Positions 8,275-15,835 of a DNA stretch of 36,993 nucleotides are shown here, one piece after another (positions within the stretch are counted from its first letter, which is position 1; every line of letters starts with the position of its first letter). The position numbers were made by a program, and so were the translations under genes. The stretch lies in the NCBI GenBank assembly GCA_900316495.1, contig ONDC01000067.1, positions 1-36,993 of the forward strand. The letters run 5' to 3'. This stretch comes from an uncultured Eubacteriales bacterium. GTDB lineage: Bacteria > Bacillota > Clostridia > Oscillospirales > Acutalibacteraceae. Below the pieces are notes generated by a model. The model was not told the DNA's origin, made no database searches, and worked only from the letters and a program-made list of their open reading frames with translations.

Positions 8275-8314
8275 AAAAAACCCTCCCTGAAAGGGAGGGG
8301 GGACCGCTTGCGGT
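8275..8314. repeat. Hairpin pair in the gap before the sugar kinase, candidate dispersed repeat
   Basis: An 8-bp perfect hairpin (8281-8288 with 8292-8299, three-base loop) is preceded by six A, so on the minus strand it reads as stem plus TTTTTT although no minus-strand gene lies upstream. It is followed by a 5-bp hairpin (8303-8307 with 8310-8314) and G/C-rich sequence to about 8345. The form resembles short palindromic repeats common in Oscillospiraceae. No second copy was found in the window. Confidence 0.4.
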
Positions 8315-8449
8315 GGGTGAGTTCGCCCCCGGCGCAGGGTCGCTTTTTCCACTTACCCGGTCTCAGTCCGCCTGCCCCTTACAGGGTCGGTTCATCATGT
8401 TTTTTACTGCCGGATCCTCTCTTATTCATTTCGGAAAGGAGAATAACCC

Positions 8450-9355
8450 ATGTCAAAGAAAATACTTGTTTCGGGACTGCTGAACGTGGAAACGACGGTG
8501 GCAGTCCGGGGATTTCCGATTCCATATTACCCCGTGGACTACCCGTTTTTCGGGGTGAATTCCAATGTGGCGGGCGTGGGCTGCAATATTGCCAAGGCGC
8601 TGACCGCTCTGGGCGACGAGGTGGAGCTGTACTCCTTCACCGGCTGCGACTTTGAGGGGGACAGAGTGTTCTCCGATCTGGAGGAAAAGGGAATCTCCAC
8701 CGCTCATATCCGCCGCGAATTAAAAAATACCCCCACCTCAGTGATCCTCTTTGATCACGAGGGGCGGCGGCAGGTGTACTGCGATCTGAAGGATATTCAG
8801 GACAAAATGCACGACGCGGAGAGCATGACACAGGCGCTGCGGGAAGCGGACGCCGCCGTACTTTGCAATATCAATTTCAACCGCAGGCTGATCAAAAAGG
8901 CACATGCCGAGGGCAGACTGACGGCTACCGACGTGCATGTGCGAAGTGAAATTGAAGACGACTACAACCGCGATTTCATGGAGAACGCCGACATTCTCTT
9001 CCTCAGCGACGAGGCGCTGCCCTGTGCGCCGGAGGAATTCATCCAAAGACTGTATGAACGCTACCGCAACCGTGTCATCGTCATCGGCATGGGGGCGAAG
9101 GGCGCGCTGCTGCTCGACGCGGGTTCCAACAGACTTGCCGCCGTACCGGCCTACACCGACGTGAAGGTCGTCAATACGGTCGGCGCGGGCGACTCGCTGT
9201 TCTCGTCCTTCCTGCATTATTATGTAAAGGGGCTTTCCCCGGAGGATTCGCTCCGGCGGGCGGTGATCTTCGCCGGCGTCAAGATCGGCTTCAACGGCGC
9301 AGGCGTGGGCTTCTGCGGCGAGGAGGAAATAGAAGCAAGACTGAACGGACACTGA
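8450..9355 (+). CDS. PfkB-family carbohydrate kinase
   Basis: A 301-residue ribokinase-fold kinase. The N-terminal substrate region has GVGCNIAKALTALG (42-55, the GGxxxNxA-type motif with GVG), and the C-terminal PfkB signature is VNTVGAGDSLFSSFL (about 241-255) with the catalytic Asp in GAGD. The family phosphorylates sugars or nucleosides with ATP; the substrate cannot be read from the sequence. GGAAAGGAG lies 8 bases before the ATG at 8450. It stands alone: a hairpin-rich gap precedes it and a convergent phosphodiesterase gene follows after 8 bases. Confidence 0.92.
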   Translation: MSKKILVSGLLNVETTVAVRGFPIPYYPVDYPFFGVNSNVAGVGCNIAKALTALGDEVELYSFTGCDFEGDRVFSDLEEKGISTAHIRRELKNTPTSVILFDHEGRRQVYCDLKDIQDKMHDAESMTQALREADAAVLCNINFNRRLIKKAHAEGRLTATDVHVRSEIEDDYNRDFMENADILFLSDEALPCAPEEFIQRLYERYRNRVIVIGMGAKGALLLDAGSNRLAAVPAYTDVKVVNTVGAGDSLFSSFLHYYVKGLSPEDSLRRAVIFAGVKIGFNGAGVGFCGEEEIEARLNGH

Positions 9356-9370
9356 ACGCCTGTTCAGTCT
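9338..9370. terminator. Hairpin spanning the convergent stop codons
   Basis: Arms 9338-9346 and 9362-9370 pair perfectly over 9 bp; an alternative 7-bp hairpin uses 9351-9357 with 9362-9368, because ACTGAACG is repeated. It covers both stops of the convergent kinase and GDPD genes. There is no T run, so termination is uncertain. Confidence 0.4.
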
Positions 9371-10287
9371 GCGGGATATGTGATGCAATTGGTGGTCACG
9401 CCGGAGATGTAACGATCCATATTATCCAAATCATGCACATCATCCACCGTCCAGACCTCCAGCGGAACGTCGTTTTCCCGGCATGTACGCAGAATCCTCC
9501 TGAAAGCGCTTACCTCCGCATCGACAAACACTTCATTTTCCGGATTTTTCAGTTTCAGAAGCCGCTTCATATCAAGCCGTGACCTTCTGTCATACAAAAA
9601 TCCAAGTCTCGCAGAAGGACACAACGCCCTCATTTTTTCCAGATACTCATACTTGAAGCTGATAAACGTGACTTTTTCATTCATATCGTTTGCGGCAATT
9701 ATGTCGGCGACACGGCGGAACTTTTCATCACTGTCAAATGCCGGCGCCTTCAGCTCGACATAAGGATGAAGCGCCAGCCCGTCGCAGGTGCGAATGAACT
9801 GCTCGAAGGTGAGGATCGGGGTACCTTTGTATTTCTCCGATTTCCAGCTTCCGTAATCATACGTCCGCGCCTGCTCATAGGTAATATCGGAAATACGCAC
9901 GCGGCGGTTCAGCGCTCTTCCGTCCATGAGACGGGCGGTTCTGTTGATCTCTTTATCGTGGAGACACACCGCCACCTGATCCTTGGTAAACTGCACATCG
10001 GTTTCCACATAGCCGTATCCCTTTTCCTTGGAGAGTCTGTAAGCCGGAAGGGTATTTTCCGGCGCCTCTGAGGAAAATCCTCTGTGACTGATCAGCTTCA
10101 GCACCCAGATATTCTCTTTACCGGCTTGGGAATCGGATCGTGCCCTGCCGTCAATTCGGTAGGGGATGACGACGGCTCTGCCGTTATGCATCTCTCCCTC
10201 ATCCCGGCATGTCCTCCATAGGAAAGGAATCAGTATTGCCGCTGTCGTTGACAATGACAGAATGACGATAATCGTTCTTTTCCGCAT
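9364..10287 (-). CDS. Membrane-anchored glycerophosphodiester phosphodiesterase
   Basis: A 307-residue GDPD family protein. Residues about 5-24 (TIIVILSLSTTAAILIPFLW) form an N-terminal membrane anchor or uncleaved signal, placing the domain outside the cell. The TIM-barrel catalytic motifs are SHRGFSSEAPENT (first His, then Glu-Asn), ETDVQFTKD (metal ligands), LHDKEINRTA (second catalytic His) and VELKAPA. It hydrolyses glycerophosphodiesters to glycerol-3-phosphate and alcohol, perhaps from phospholipid or teichoic acid turnover. The ATG at 10287 has AAGGAG 8 bases upstream; an upstream TTG at 10311 overlaps no such site. It has its own promoter at 10382-10353. Confidence 0.94.
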   Translation of the reverse strand: MRKRTIIVILSLSTTAAILIPFLWRTCRDEGEMHNGRAVVIPYRIDGRARSDSQAGKENIWVLKLISHRGFSSEAPENTLPAYRLSKEKGYGYVETDVQFTKDQVAVCLHDKEINRTARLMDGRALNRRVRISDITYEQARTYDYGSWKSEKYKGTPILTFEQFIRTCDGLALHPYVELKAPAFDSDEKFRRVADIIAANDMNEKVTFISFKYEYLEKMRALCPSARLGFLYDRRSRLDMKRLLKLKNPENEVFVDAEVSAFRRILRTCRENDVPLEVWTVDDVHDLDNMDRYISGVTTNCITYPAD

Positions 10288-10352
10288 ACTTTCTGCTCCT
10301 TGATCTGTCAAATCTTATTTGTTTTCTGTTCATACGATATAATTCCGTCATT

Positions 10353-10382
10353 ATTATATCACAGACGGCATTTTTCTGTCAA
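10353..10382 (-). promoter_or_regulatory. Sigma-A-type promoter for the GDPD gene
   Basis: Minus strand TTGACA (10382-10377), 18-base spacer, TATAAT (10358-10353), 65 bases before the ATG. Confidence 0.75.
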
Positions 10383-10512
10383 TAGAATTGCCCGCCTTTT
10401 TCCGATACCTATTCCGTTTTTTCACATGAATGGGCTGTGACTTCCCTTCCCCGATGAATACCGATCACGATGTCAACTTGCCCCCGTAAACGGCAGGTCA
10501 TCCTCCTGGGTA

Positions 10513-10540
10513 TTGCAAATTATAAAATACCTGCTACAAT
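10513..10540 (+). promoter_or_regulatory. Possible promoter into the iteron-like region
   Basis: TTGCAA (10513-10518), 16-base spacer and TACAAT (10535-10540). Transcription would run through two doubtful small reading frames and the inverted repeat arrays to the terminator at 11095-11130. Confidence 0.45.
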
Positions 10541-10627
10541 ATAGCCAACATAACAGGCTATGAGAAAACACAAAACAAACGCAAGCATGTATCCGATGTC
10601 TTGACAAAATCTCAGAAGGTATTCATC

Positions 10628-10792
10628 ATGGTCAAAGCAATGTTAGGTATCGCCGTTCTTTCCGAAATTACCCTGCTCGTCTACTGCTTCGTCAGAAAGA
10701 TCCGCGTCCGTACCCAAGCCGCATACCCTGCATACCCTGCATACCCTGTTTTTTATAGATATATATATAGAAAAAAATATATTTATCTATAA
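10628..10792 (+). CDS. Doubtful small membrane peptide
   Basis: A 54-codon frame starting at ATG 10628, with AGAAGG 8 bases upstream. It encodes one hydrophobic segment (about residues 4-22, containing GIAVLSEITLLVYCF), a basic stretch, then AYPAYPAYP, which is simply the translation of three CATACCCTG repeats, and an AT-rich end. No homology is recognised. It may be a real small peptide or chance coding within a structured element. Confidence 0.22.
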   Translation: MVKAMLGIAVLSEITLLVYCFVRKIRVRTQAAYPAYPAYPVFYRYIYRKKYIYL

Positions 10793-10915
10793 AATAGATA
10801 TTAAAGATATTATGGTATTTTGTTGAAAACAAAAGCCTCTGAAGGCTCTGCTACAGGGCGTCTCTGAAAAACGGTGGAAAGTTTTCCACGGTATGCGGAG
10901 GGTATGCAGGGTATG
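10722..10915. repeat. Inverted array of CATACCCTG units flanking an AT-rich core and a palindrome
   Basis: Three perfect tandem copies of CATACCCTG (10722-10748) face inverted copies at 10887-10915, of which the last two give an 18-base match to the reverse complement of the first array. Between them are a strongly AT-rich block (about 10749-10830) and the dyad GTGGAAA/TTTCCAC (10874-10880 and 10883-10889). The arrangement resembles iteron or replication-control regions of mobile elements, or a long stem with about a 140-base loop. Nothing nearby encodes a replication protein. Confidence 0.7.
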
Positions 10916-10949
10916 CGCCTCCAAAGAATGTGAACGATTTTCAGGCATT

Positions 10950-11132
10950 ATGACCTCCGCCTATTATCTCGGCATGGTGAATTCCGTCCTGACGGGCGTG
11001 ATGGAGTTTGCCATCTTCGCCGTCGTGAGCGCCATCACTCAACAACGCGCCCGAGGAATATGCCAAGCATCCATGATGCCCTTTGCGTCGGACTGCCGCG
11101 CCGGAACCTCTCCGGCACGGCGGTTTTTTTAG
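10950..11132 (+). CDS. Doubtful small hydrophobic reading frame
   Basis: A 60-codon frame from ATG 10950. Residues about 1-30 are hydrophobic (LGMVNSVLTGVMEFAIFAVV), but there is no convincing ribosome site and the last 12 codons are the stem and T run of an intrinsic terminator, with the stop right after the T run. This argues that the 3' part is not natural coding sequence. It may be a gene remnant. Confidence 0.15.
   Translation: MTSAYYLGMVNSVLTGVMEFAIFAVVSAITQQRARGICQASMMPFASDCRAGTSPARRFF
11095..11130 (+). terminator. Intrinsic terminator
   Basis: Arms around 11096-11105 and 11111-11120 pair with one mismatch, followed by seven T (11124-11130). It ends whatever is transcribed from the 10.5-kb promoter and insulates the YfhO gene. 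Confidence 0.75.
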
Positions 11133-11149
11133 TTTTTTCCTTCTTCTTC

Positions 11150-11178
11150 TTGTAAATCGCACACCCGTGTGTTATAAT
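11150..11178 (+). promoter_or_regulatory. Sigma-A-type promoter for the YfhO-family gene
   Basis: TTGTAA (11150-11155), 17-base spacer, TATAAT (11173-11178), 36 bases before the ATG, which has GGAAAGGA upstream. Confidence 0.75.
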
Positions 11179-11214
11179 AATTGAAAATCATCTGTTTGTG
11201 GAAAGGAACCCATC

Positions 11215-14200
11215 ATGGAACAACATTCTCCCAACATGCTGCAGGAACAGCAGAGCGGCATGGAAACGCTCGTTTCGATGCTCAAATACGTCCTGTCCTT
11301 CTTCCTGCTCATGCTAATCACCTATGTGTCCTGTACGGTGCATGAAGGCTCCGCGTGGTTCAGCCTGTTTGCCGCGATCTCCGCAGGCATTCTCGCCCTG
11401 ATCGTATGCAACGCCATGTTCGCGGGAAGCCGACCGGGCATCCGGCATTATTACATCTGGATGTCGGCGCTGCTTTCCTTCTGCGGGATAGCTGTCTGCT
11501 ACACCGCCCTCGGCGTCTATCCCTTCGGCAACGAATCGGTCATGATCATCGACATGCACCACCAGTATTCCGCCTTCTTCTCGCTCATGCGCGAGAAGGT
11601 GCTTTCCTTCGGCTCGATGACCTACTCCGACAACGTCGGCATGGGAAGCGGCTTCCTGCCGCTGATCGCCTATTATCTGTGCAGCCCGTACAACGTCATC
11701 GCCCTGCTCTTCCCGAGGGACAACCTCACCGAGGCCATCGCCCTCATCGAGGTGCTGAAAATCACCACCGCCGGCGCCACCTTTGCGATCTTCTGCCGCG
11801 GCGTGTTCAAAAAGGACGACTACGGCACCGTCGCGCTCTCTGTCGCCTACGCCCTCAACGCCTACTTCATCGCCTATTCGTGGGACGTGATGTGGCTGGA
11901 CTGCCTCGTGCTGCTGCCGCTTATCGTCTACGGACTGGAAAAGGTCATGAAGGGCGAAAGTCCCCTGCTCTACTGTATCACCCTCGGACTTGCCGTCACC
12001 TCCAATTACTATATCGGCTACATGATCTGCATTTTCCTCGTGCTGTGGTACGTGATGCGCACGTTTGAGAACAACGCCCGCTTTGCCGGACTGTCTCCCA
12101 ACAAAAAGGCGGCGGCGTATGTCAAGAATTTCCTCCGCTTCGTCTGGACGTCCGCTGTCGGGGGCATGCTTGCCATGTGGATCCTGATCCCTACCGCAAT
12201 CTCCCTGCGCGATACCTCCGGCGCGGAGGACAAATTCGCGCGCGCCGTGACGAGCAATTTCGATTTCTGGGATATGTTCTCCCGCACGCTCTACGGCAAT
12301 TCCCCCACCGAGCGCGGCGACAATCTGCCCAATGTCTACTGCTCGGTGCTTGCCGTGCTGCTCATCGCGATCTTCCTCACCTGCCGCAGGATCCGGCTGA
12401 GAACGCGCGTCTGTTTCGGCGGTCTGCTGGGACTCCTTGTCGCGCTGATGGCGAACAACTGGACGAATTTCGCCTTCCACGGCTTCCACTTCCCCAATGA
12501 CCTGCCCTACCGCAATTCCTTCCTCATCTGCTTCACCATGCTTGCCATCGGCGTGCAGGCGCTTGACAAAATCGAACGCATCAGCCGCGAGGAGATGTTC
12601 CGTGCCTTCGCGCTGGTCGCCGCCATGATCATCGTCGAACAGAAGTTCGGCGGCGAGAGCGGTTATGAAACCATCTGGTACAGCCTTGCGCTCGCCGGCG
12701 TTTACGCCGTGATTTTCGGCGCGTTTCCGGTCGGGAAATACGCGGCGAAGGGAACGGCGATCACTGTCGCGCTCGCGCTCTGCTTCTTTGAAGTCTCGGC
12801 AAATTCCGTGGAGATGATCCGTCAACTCAACGACAACGAGGTATTCACCGACCGCTCCGCCTTTGTCGAGGATTACAGCATCAACAAGGCGGCGGTAAGG
12901 CGCGTCGCAAAGTACAACAAGGACGGCAGCAGGATGGAGATCCTTCCCCGCAAGACCTGCAACGACAACGCCCTCTACGGCTATCCCGGACTGACGGTAT
13001 TCGCCTCAAGCAATCCCAAGGCGACCACCACCCTTATGGGCAAGCTGGGCTTTGCCATCAATGGCGTCAACAGCTATATCTACAACAGCTATGTGCCGCT
13101 CATCGACTCGGTGCTGAATGTGAAATACGTCGTGTTCAATCACGATCTGAGGAACCACGCCCAGCTCAGCTATGTGGATCAGGTGGCGGACAGCTCCGGC
13201 AGCTACCGGTTTATCTATGAAAACAAGCTCGCTTTGTCGCGTGGCTTCACGGTGGACAACGACATCATCTACTGGAGCACCAACAACAGCGAAAGATACG
13301 AGAATCCCTTTGAGGTGCAGAACAAATTCGTCGAATACGCCGTCAACGGCGCGCCGGTCTACCGGATGCTCGACCCCCAGGTCGAAACCCAGGACGGCAT
13401 GAACGTCGAAATGACCGGCTCCTATTTCTACGCCGATTATCAGGGCAGCAGCGGTTCGTTCACCGCGCTCCGCACCATCGAAAAGAAGGCACAGTGCTAT
13501 ATTTACGTGGACTGCCGTGCAGCCGCCTCCATCAGCGTACAGGTGGGCAGCTCCAATTGGAATGTCACGCCCTATGAGCCGTACATTATCGATATGGGAC
13601 GGCTGTCCGAGGGCACCGAGGTGCGCGTCACCGTTAACTCCGGCTCCACCTGCAGCGGCAATATCTTCATCGCAGAGATGGACAACGACGCACTCAACGC
13701 CGCCATTTCCGCGATGGGCGAGAATCAGTGGCAGCTCACGGAGTACGGCGACGGATTCTTCAAGGGAACCATCTCCGCCACCGACAACTGCGTCATGTTC
13801 ACCTCCATTCCCTACAGCAACGGCTGGACGGCAACGGTCGACGGCAAACGCGCCGACGTCATTCCCGTCGGCGACGCCCTTCTGGGCGTCTACCTCGCGC
13901 CGGGTGAACACACGGTCGAGCTGCATTATCACACTGCTGGTTTCCCGCTCGGCATTGCTATGACCCTTGCGGGGATCCTCCTGCTTGTTCTCTGGTGCCT
14001 GCGGAAAAAGCTGCTCTATCCGCTCCTGAGAGAGTATGTTCCTGTCTTGGGTCAGCACATCGACGAGATGAACCCGCAGGCGCACCAAACGCCCCGCCGT
14101 GAGGATGTGTTCGGAGAGAGCGAACAGGACGGCAGCGTCGCCGCACAGGAGGACACGGAGGACATGGAGGACGACTTCACCGAAGAACCCGGGCCTACGC

Positions 14201-14667
14201 CTGTTCCCCCCGCCGACAAGCCCAAGGAGATACCTCCGGCGGCCGTTGAACCCGAACCTGCGCCACCCGCGCCGCAGCAACCGCAGCCCGCGCCGCAGCA
14301 ACCGCAGCCCGTGCCGCAGAAGCCCCAGCCCGCGCCGCATAAGCCCCAGCCCGTGCCGCAGAAGCCTCAGCCCGCGCCGCAGAAGCCTCAGCCCGTGCCG
14401 CATAAGCCCCAGCCCATGCCGCAGAAGCCCCAGCCCGTGCCGCAGCAACCGCAGCCCGTACCGCAGGGACACAAGGCTATCCCCGACATGCCCGCTCCGC
14501 AGAAGCCCCAGCCCGTGCCGCAGCAACCGCAGCCCGTACCGCAGGGACACAAGGCTATCCCCAACATGCCCGCCGTGCTGACGGAGCAGCCGCGCAGCAA
14601 GCCGACCTATTCCACCGGCGAGGTCTTTGAAGTCACCGGGGACAACCGCGACACAAGGAAATCATAA
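11215..14667 (+). CDS. YfhO-family multispanning membrane protein with long Pro/Gln repeat tail
   Basis: An 1150-residue protein of the YfhO family (GT-C-like membrane proteins associated with cell-surface glycosylation). Residues about 25-530 hold a dozen or so membrane segments, with the early acidic loop VMIIDMHHQYSAFF and the conserved GSGFLPLIAYYL. Residues about 530-905 form an extracytoplasmic beta-rich domain ending in FTSIPYSNGWTATVDGK and LAPGEHTVELHY, typical of the family. A last membrane helix lies at about 911-930. The final 210 residues are cytoplasmic: an acidic stretch, then Pro/Gln heptads (about 1020-1115). Some Firmicutes members modify teichoic acids with sugars; the donor and acceptor here are unknown. 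The tail is far longer than usual. It has its own promoter; ribU follows after a riboswitch. Confidence 0.92.
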   Translation: MEQHSPNMLQEQQSGMETLVSMLKYVLSFFLLMLITYVSCTVHEGSAWFSLFAAISAGILALIVCNAMFAGSRPGIRHYYIWMSALLSFCGIAVCYTALGVYPFGNESVMIIDMHHQYSAFFSLMREKVLSFGSMTYSDNVGMGSGFLPLIAYYLCSPYNVIALLFPRDNLTEAIALIEVLKITTAGATFAIFCRGVFKKDDYGTVALSVAYALNAYFIAYSWDVMWLDCLVLLPLIVYGLEKVMKGESPLLYCITLGLAVTSNYYIGYMICIFLVLWYVMRTFENNARFAGLSPNKKAAAYVKNFLRFVWTSAVGGMLAMWILIPTAISLRDTSGAEDKFARAVTSNFDFWDMFSRTLYGNSPTERGDNLPNVYCSVLAVLLIAIFLTCRRIRLRTRVCFGGLLGLLVALMANNWTNFAFHGFHFPNDLPYRNSFLICFTMLAIGVQALDKIERISREEMFRAFALVAAMIIVEQKFGGESGYETIWYSLALAGVYAVIFGAFPVGKYAAKGTAITVALALCFFEVSANSVEMIRQLNDNEVFTDRSAFVEDYSINKAAVRRVAKYNKDGSRMEILPRKTCNDNALYGYPGLTVFASSNPKATTTLMGKLGFAINGVNSYIYNSYVPLIDSVLNVKYVVFNHDLRNHAQLSYVDQVADSSGSYRFIYENKLALSRGFTVDNDIIYWSTNNSERYENPFEVQNKFVEYAVNGAPVYRMLDPQVETQDGMNVEMTGSYFYADYQGSSGSFTALRTIEKKAQCYIYVDCRAAASISVQVGSSNWNVTPYEPYIIDMGRLSEGTEVRVTVNSGSTCSGNIFIAEMDNDALNAAISAMGENQWQLTEYGDGFFKGTISATDNCVMFTSIPYSNGWTATVDGKRADVIPVGDALLGVYLAPGEHTVELHYHTAGFPLGIAMTLAGILLLVLWCLRKKLLYPLLREYVPVLGQHIDEMNPQAHQTPRREDVFGESEQDGSVAAQEDTEDMEDDFTEEPGPTPVPPADKPKEIPPAAVEPEPAPPAPQQPQPAPQQPQPVPQKPQPAPHKPQPVPQKPQPAPQKPQPVPHKPQPMPQKPQPVPQQPQPVPQGHKAIPDMPAPQKPQPVPQQPQPVPQGHKAIPNMPAVLTEQPRSKPTYSTGEVFEVTGDNRDTRKS
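14272..14573 (+). repeat. 21-bp tandem repeats and a 78-bp duplication in the YfhO tail
   Basis: Nine consecutive 7-residue units (consensus K/Q-PQP-A/V-P-Q/H) run to about 14466. A 77-base segment at 14419-14495 is then repeated at 14497-14573, offset by 78 bases (26 codons), with a single base difference that changes Asp to Asn in GHKAIPDMPA/GHKAIPNMPA. The duplication is therefore recent and keeps the frame. Confidence 0.9.
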
Positions 14668-14676
14668 AAAAACCTG

Positions 14677-14705
14677 TTGACAAAACGGGAATGATGGAAT
14701 ACAAT
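14677..14705 (+). promoter_or_regulatory. Promoter of the FMN riboswitch-ribU unit
   Basis: TTGACA (14677-14682), 17-base spacer, TACAAT (14700-14705), just before the riboswitch and 10 bases after the YfhO stop. Confidence 0.75.
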
Positions 14706-14725
14706 AGTAATGAAAAAAATGAACT

Positions 14726-14901
14726 GTCTTCAGGGCGAGGTGAAATTCCTCACCGGCGGTAATGGCCGTAAGCGTCGCGGGACGCGTCGGCTTAGTCCGC
14801 GCGCGAAAGCTGATCCGGTGCGATCCCGGAACCGACGGTAAATGCGGAGCGTGTTTTCCTCAGGAGATACGCGTCGCAGGAGTCCGGATGAAAGAAGATA
14901 T
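14726..14901 (+). ncRNA. FMN riboswitch (RFN element)
   Basis: The conserved core elements are present in order: the 5' P1 strand TCTTCAGGGC near 14727, GAAATTCCTCACCGGCGGT (14743-14760 region), GATCCGGTGCGATCCCGG near 14813-14830, CCGACGGTAAA, and the closing GTCCGGATGAAAGAAGATA ending near 14900. These are the standard RFN boxes that bind FMN. A terminator follows at 14965-15003 and ribU starts at 15049, so FMN should cause premature termination and lower riboflavin uptake. A second small hairpin at about 14918-14936 may be part of the antiterminator switch. Confidence 0.96.
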
Positions 14902-14964
14902 GTGCAAGACAAGCTGCTGTTCCGGCTGTACCGGAACATGCCGGCCTTCACCTGCATATGTTGC

Positions 14965-15003
14965 GCCCTGCGAAATCACCTGATCTCGCAGGGCTTTTCT
15001 TTT
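14965..15003 (+). terminator. Riboswitch-controlled terminator
   Basis: Perfect 9-bp stem (14965-14973 with 14986-14994), then TTTTCTTTT. It lies between the RFN aptamer and ribU, as expected for transcriptional attenuation. Confidence 0.88.
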
Positions 15004-15048
15004 GCCTGCTTGCAGGGACAGTCCACAAAAGAAAGGTGTTGTTTTTTC

Positions 15049-15669
15049 ATGAAACAGACAAAGAAAATCGAAACCGCTTCCGAAAAACGCGTCAATCACA
15101 CGCGGCGGCTGGTCATGACCGCCATTCTTTCGGCGCTGTCGTCGGTGCTGATGTTTTTCAGCTTCAACGTGCCGCTCATGCCGTCCTTCATCAAGATGGA
15201 TCTCTCCGAGCTGCCCGCGCTGATCGCGGCGTTCTCGATGGGGCCGGTCTACGGCGCCGTCGTCTGCCTGATCAAGAATCTGGTCAATCTCTTCAGCACG
15301 ACCACCGGCGGCGTCGGCGAGCTGAGCAATTTCCTGCTCGGCGTGTTCTTCGTGGTTCCCGCGGGCATCATTTACAGGCTCCGCCCGAAATTCAGCGGCG
15401 CGGTGATCGGCAGCGTAGTCGGCGCCGCCATGATGGCAGTGCTCAGCGTGTTCAGCAATTATTTCATCGTCTACCCCATCTACACCGCCTTCATGCCGAT
15501 GGACGCGATCATCGGCATGTACCAGGCGATCAACCCCCGCGTAAAGAATCTCTGGGAATGCCTGCTGCTCTTCAACATGCCCTTCACCTTTATCAAGGGC
15601 ATGGTCAGCGCGGTCATTACCATTGCCGTCTACAAGAAGCTGACCCCTTTGATCAACGGCAGGGAATAA
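15049..15669 (+). CDS. ribU: ECF transporter riboflavin-binding S component
   Basis: A 206-residue integral membrane protein with about six helices, the substrate-binding subunit that takes up riboflavin with the shared EcfA-EcfA'-EcfT module (not in this window). The N-terminal RRLVMTAILSALSSVLMFF carries the Ala-rich face that docks to EcfT. The loop PSFIKMDLSELPALIAAFSMGP (about 44-65) and LVNLFSTTTGGVGELSNFLLG are RibU hallmarks. The FMN riboswitch directly upstream confirms the substrate. The ATG at 15049 has GAAAGGTG about 12 bases upstream. It ends in a large convergent hairpin. Confidence 0.97.
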   Translation: MKQTKKIETASEKRVNHTRRLVMTAILSALSSVLMFFSFNVPLMPSFIKMDLSELPALIAAFSMGPVYGAVVCLIKNLVNLFSTTTGGVGELSNFLLGVFFVVPAGIIYRLRPKFSGAVIGSVVGAAMMAVLSVFSNYFIVYPIYTAFMPMDAIIGMYQAINPRVKNLWECLLLFNMPFTFIKGMVSAVITIAVYKKLTPLINGRE

Positions 15670-15758
15670 AGAAGCGTCAGCAAAGGGCAATGCGTCTCTT
15701 TGCGTTGCTACAACTTCGATAGGTCATCCGGTGAAGCGCTGCGCTGATACAAAGTTAA

Positions 15759-15803
15759 CGCCACAGTATTTCCGACATACAGTCGGAAGTACTATGGCGT
15801 TTT
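15759..15803. terminator. Terminator hairpin between ribU and the WYL regulator
   Basis: Arms 15759-15776 and 15782-15799 pair over 18 bases with two wobble positions, then TTTTC on the plus strand. It ends ribU transcripts and may also stop the convergent regulator transcript. The 165-base gap shows no gene. Confidence 0.8.
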
Positions 15804-15835
15804 CTGTTGACATGAATGCTTTTTCGTTTTCCGGC

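Noticed and set aside
11314..12825. 503-codon minus-strand frame within the YfhO gene
   Set aside because: A low-complexity His/Glu/Gly-rich product antisense to a clear membrane protein gene is an artefact of codon bias.
13006..14550. 514-codon minus-strand frame opposite the Pro/Gln repeats
   Set aside because: The Leu/Arg/Gly repeats simply mirror the 21-bp repeats of the real gene on the plus strand.
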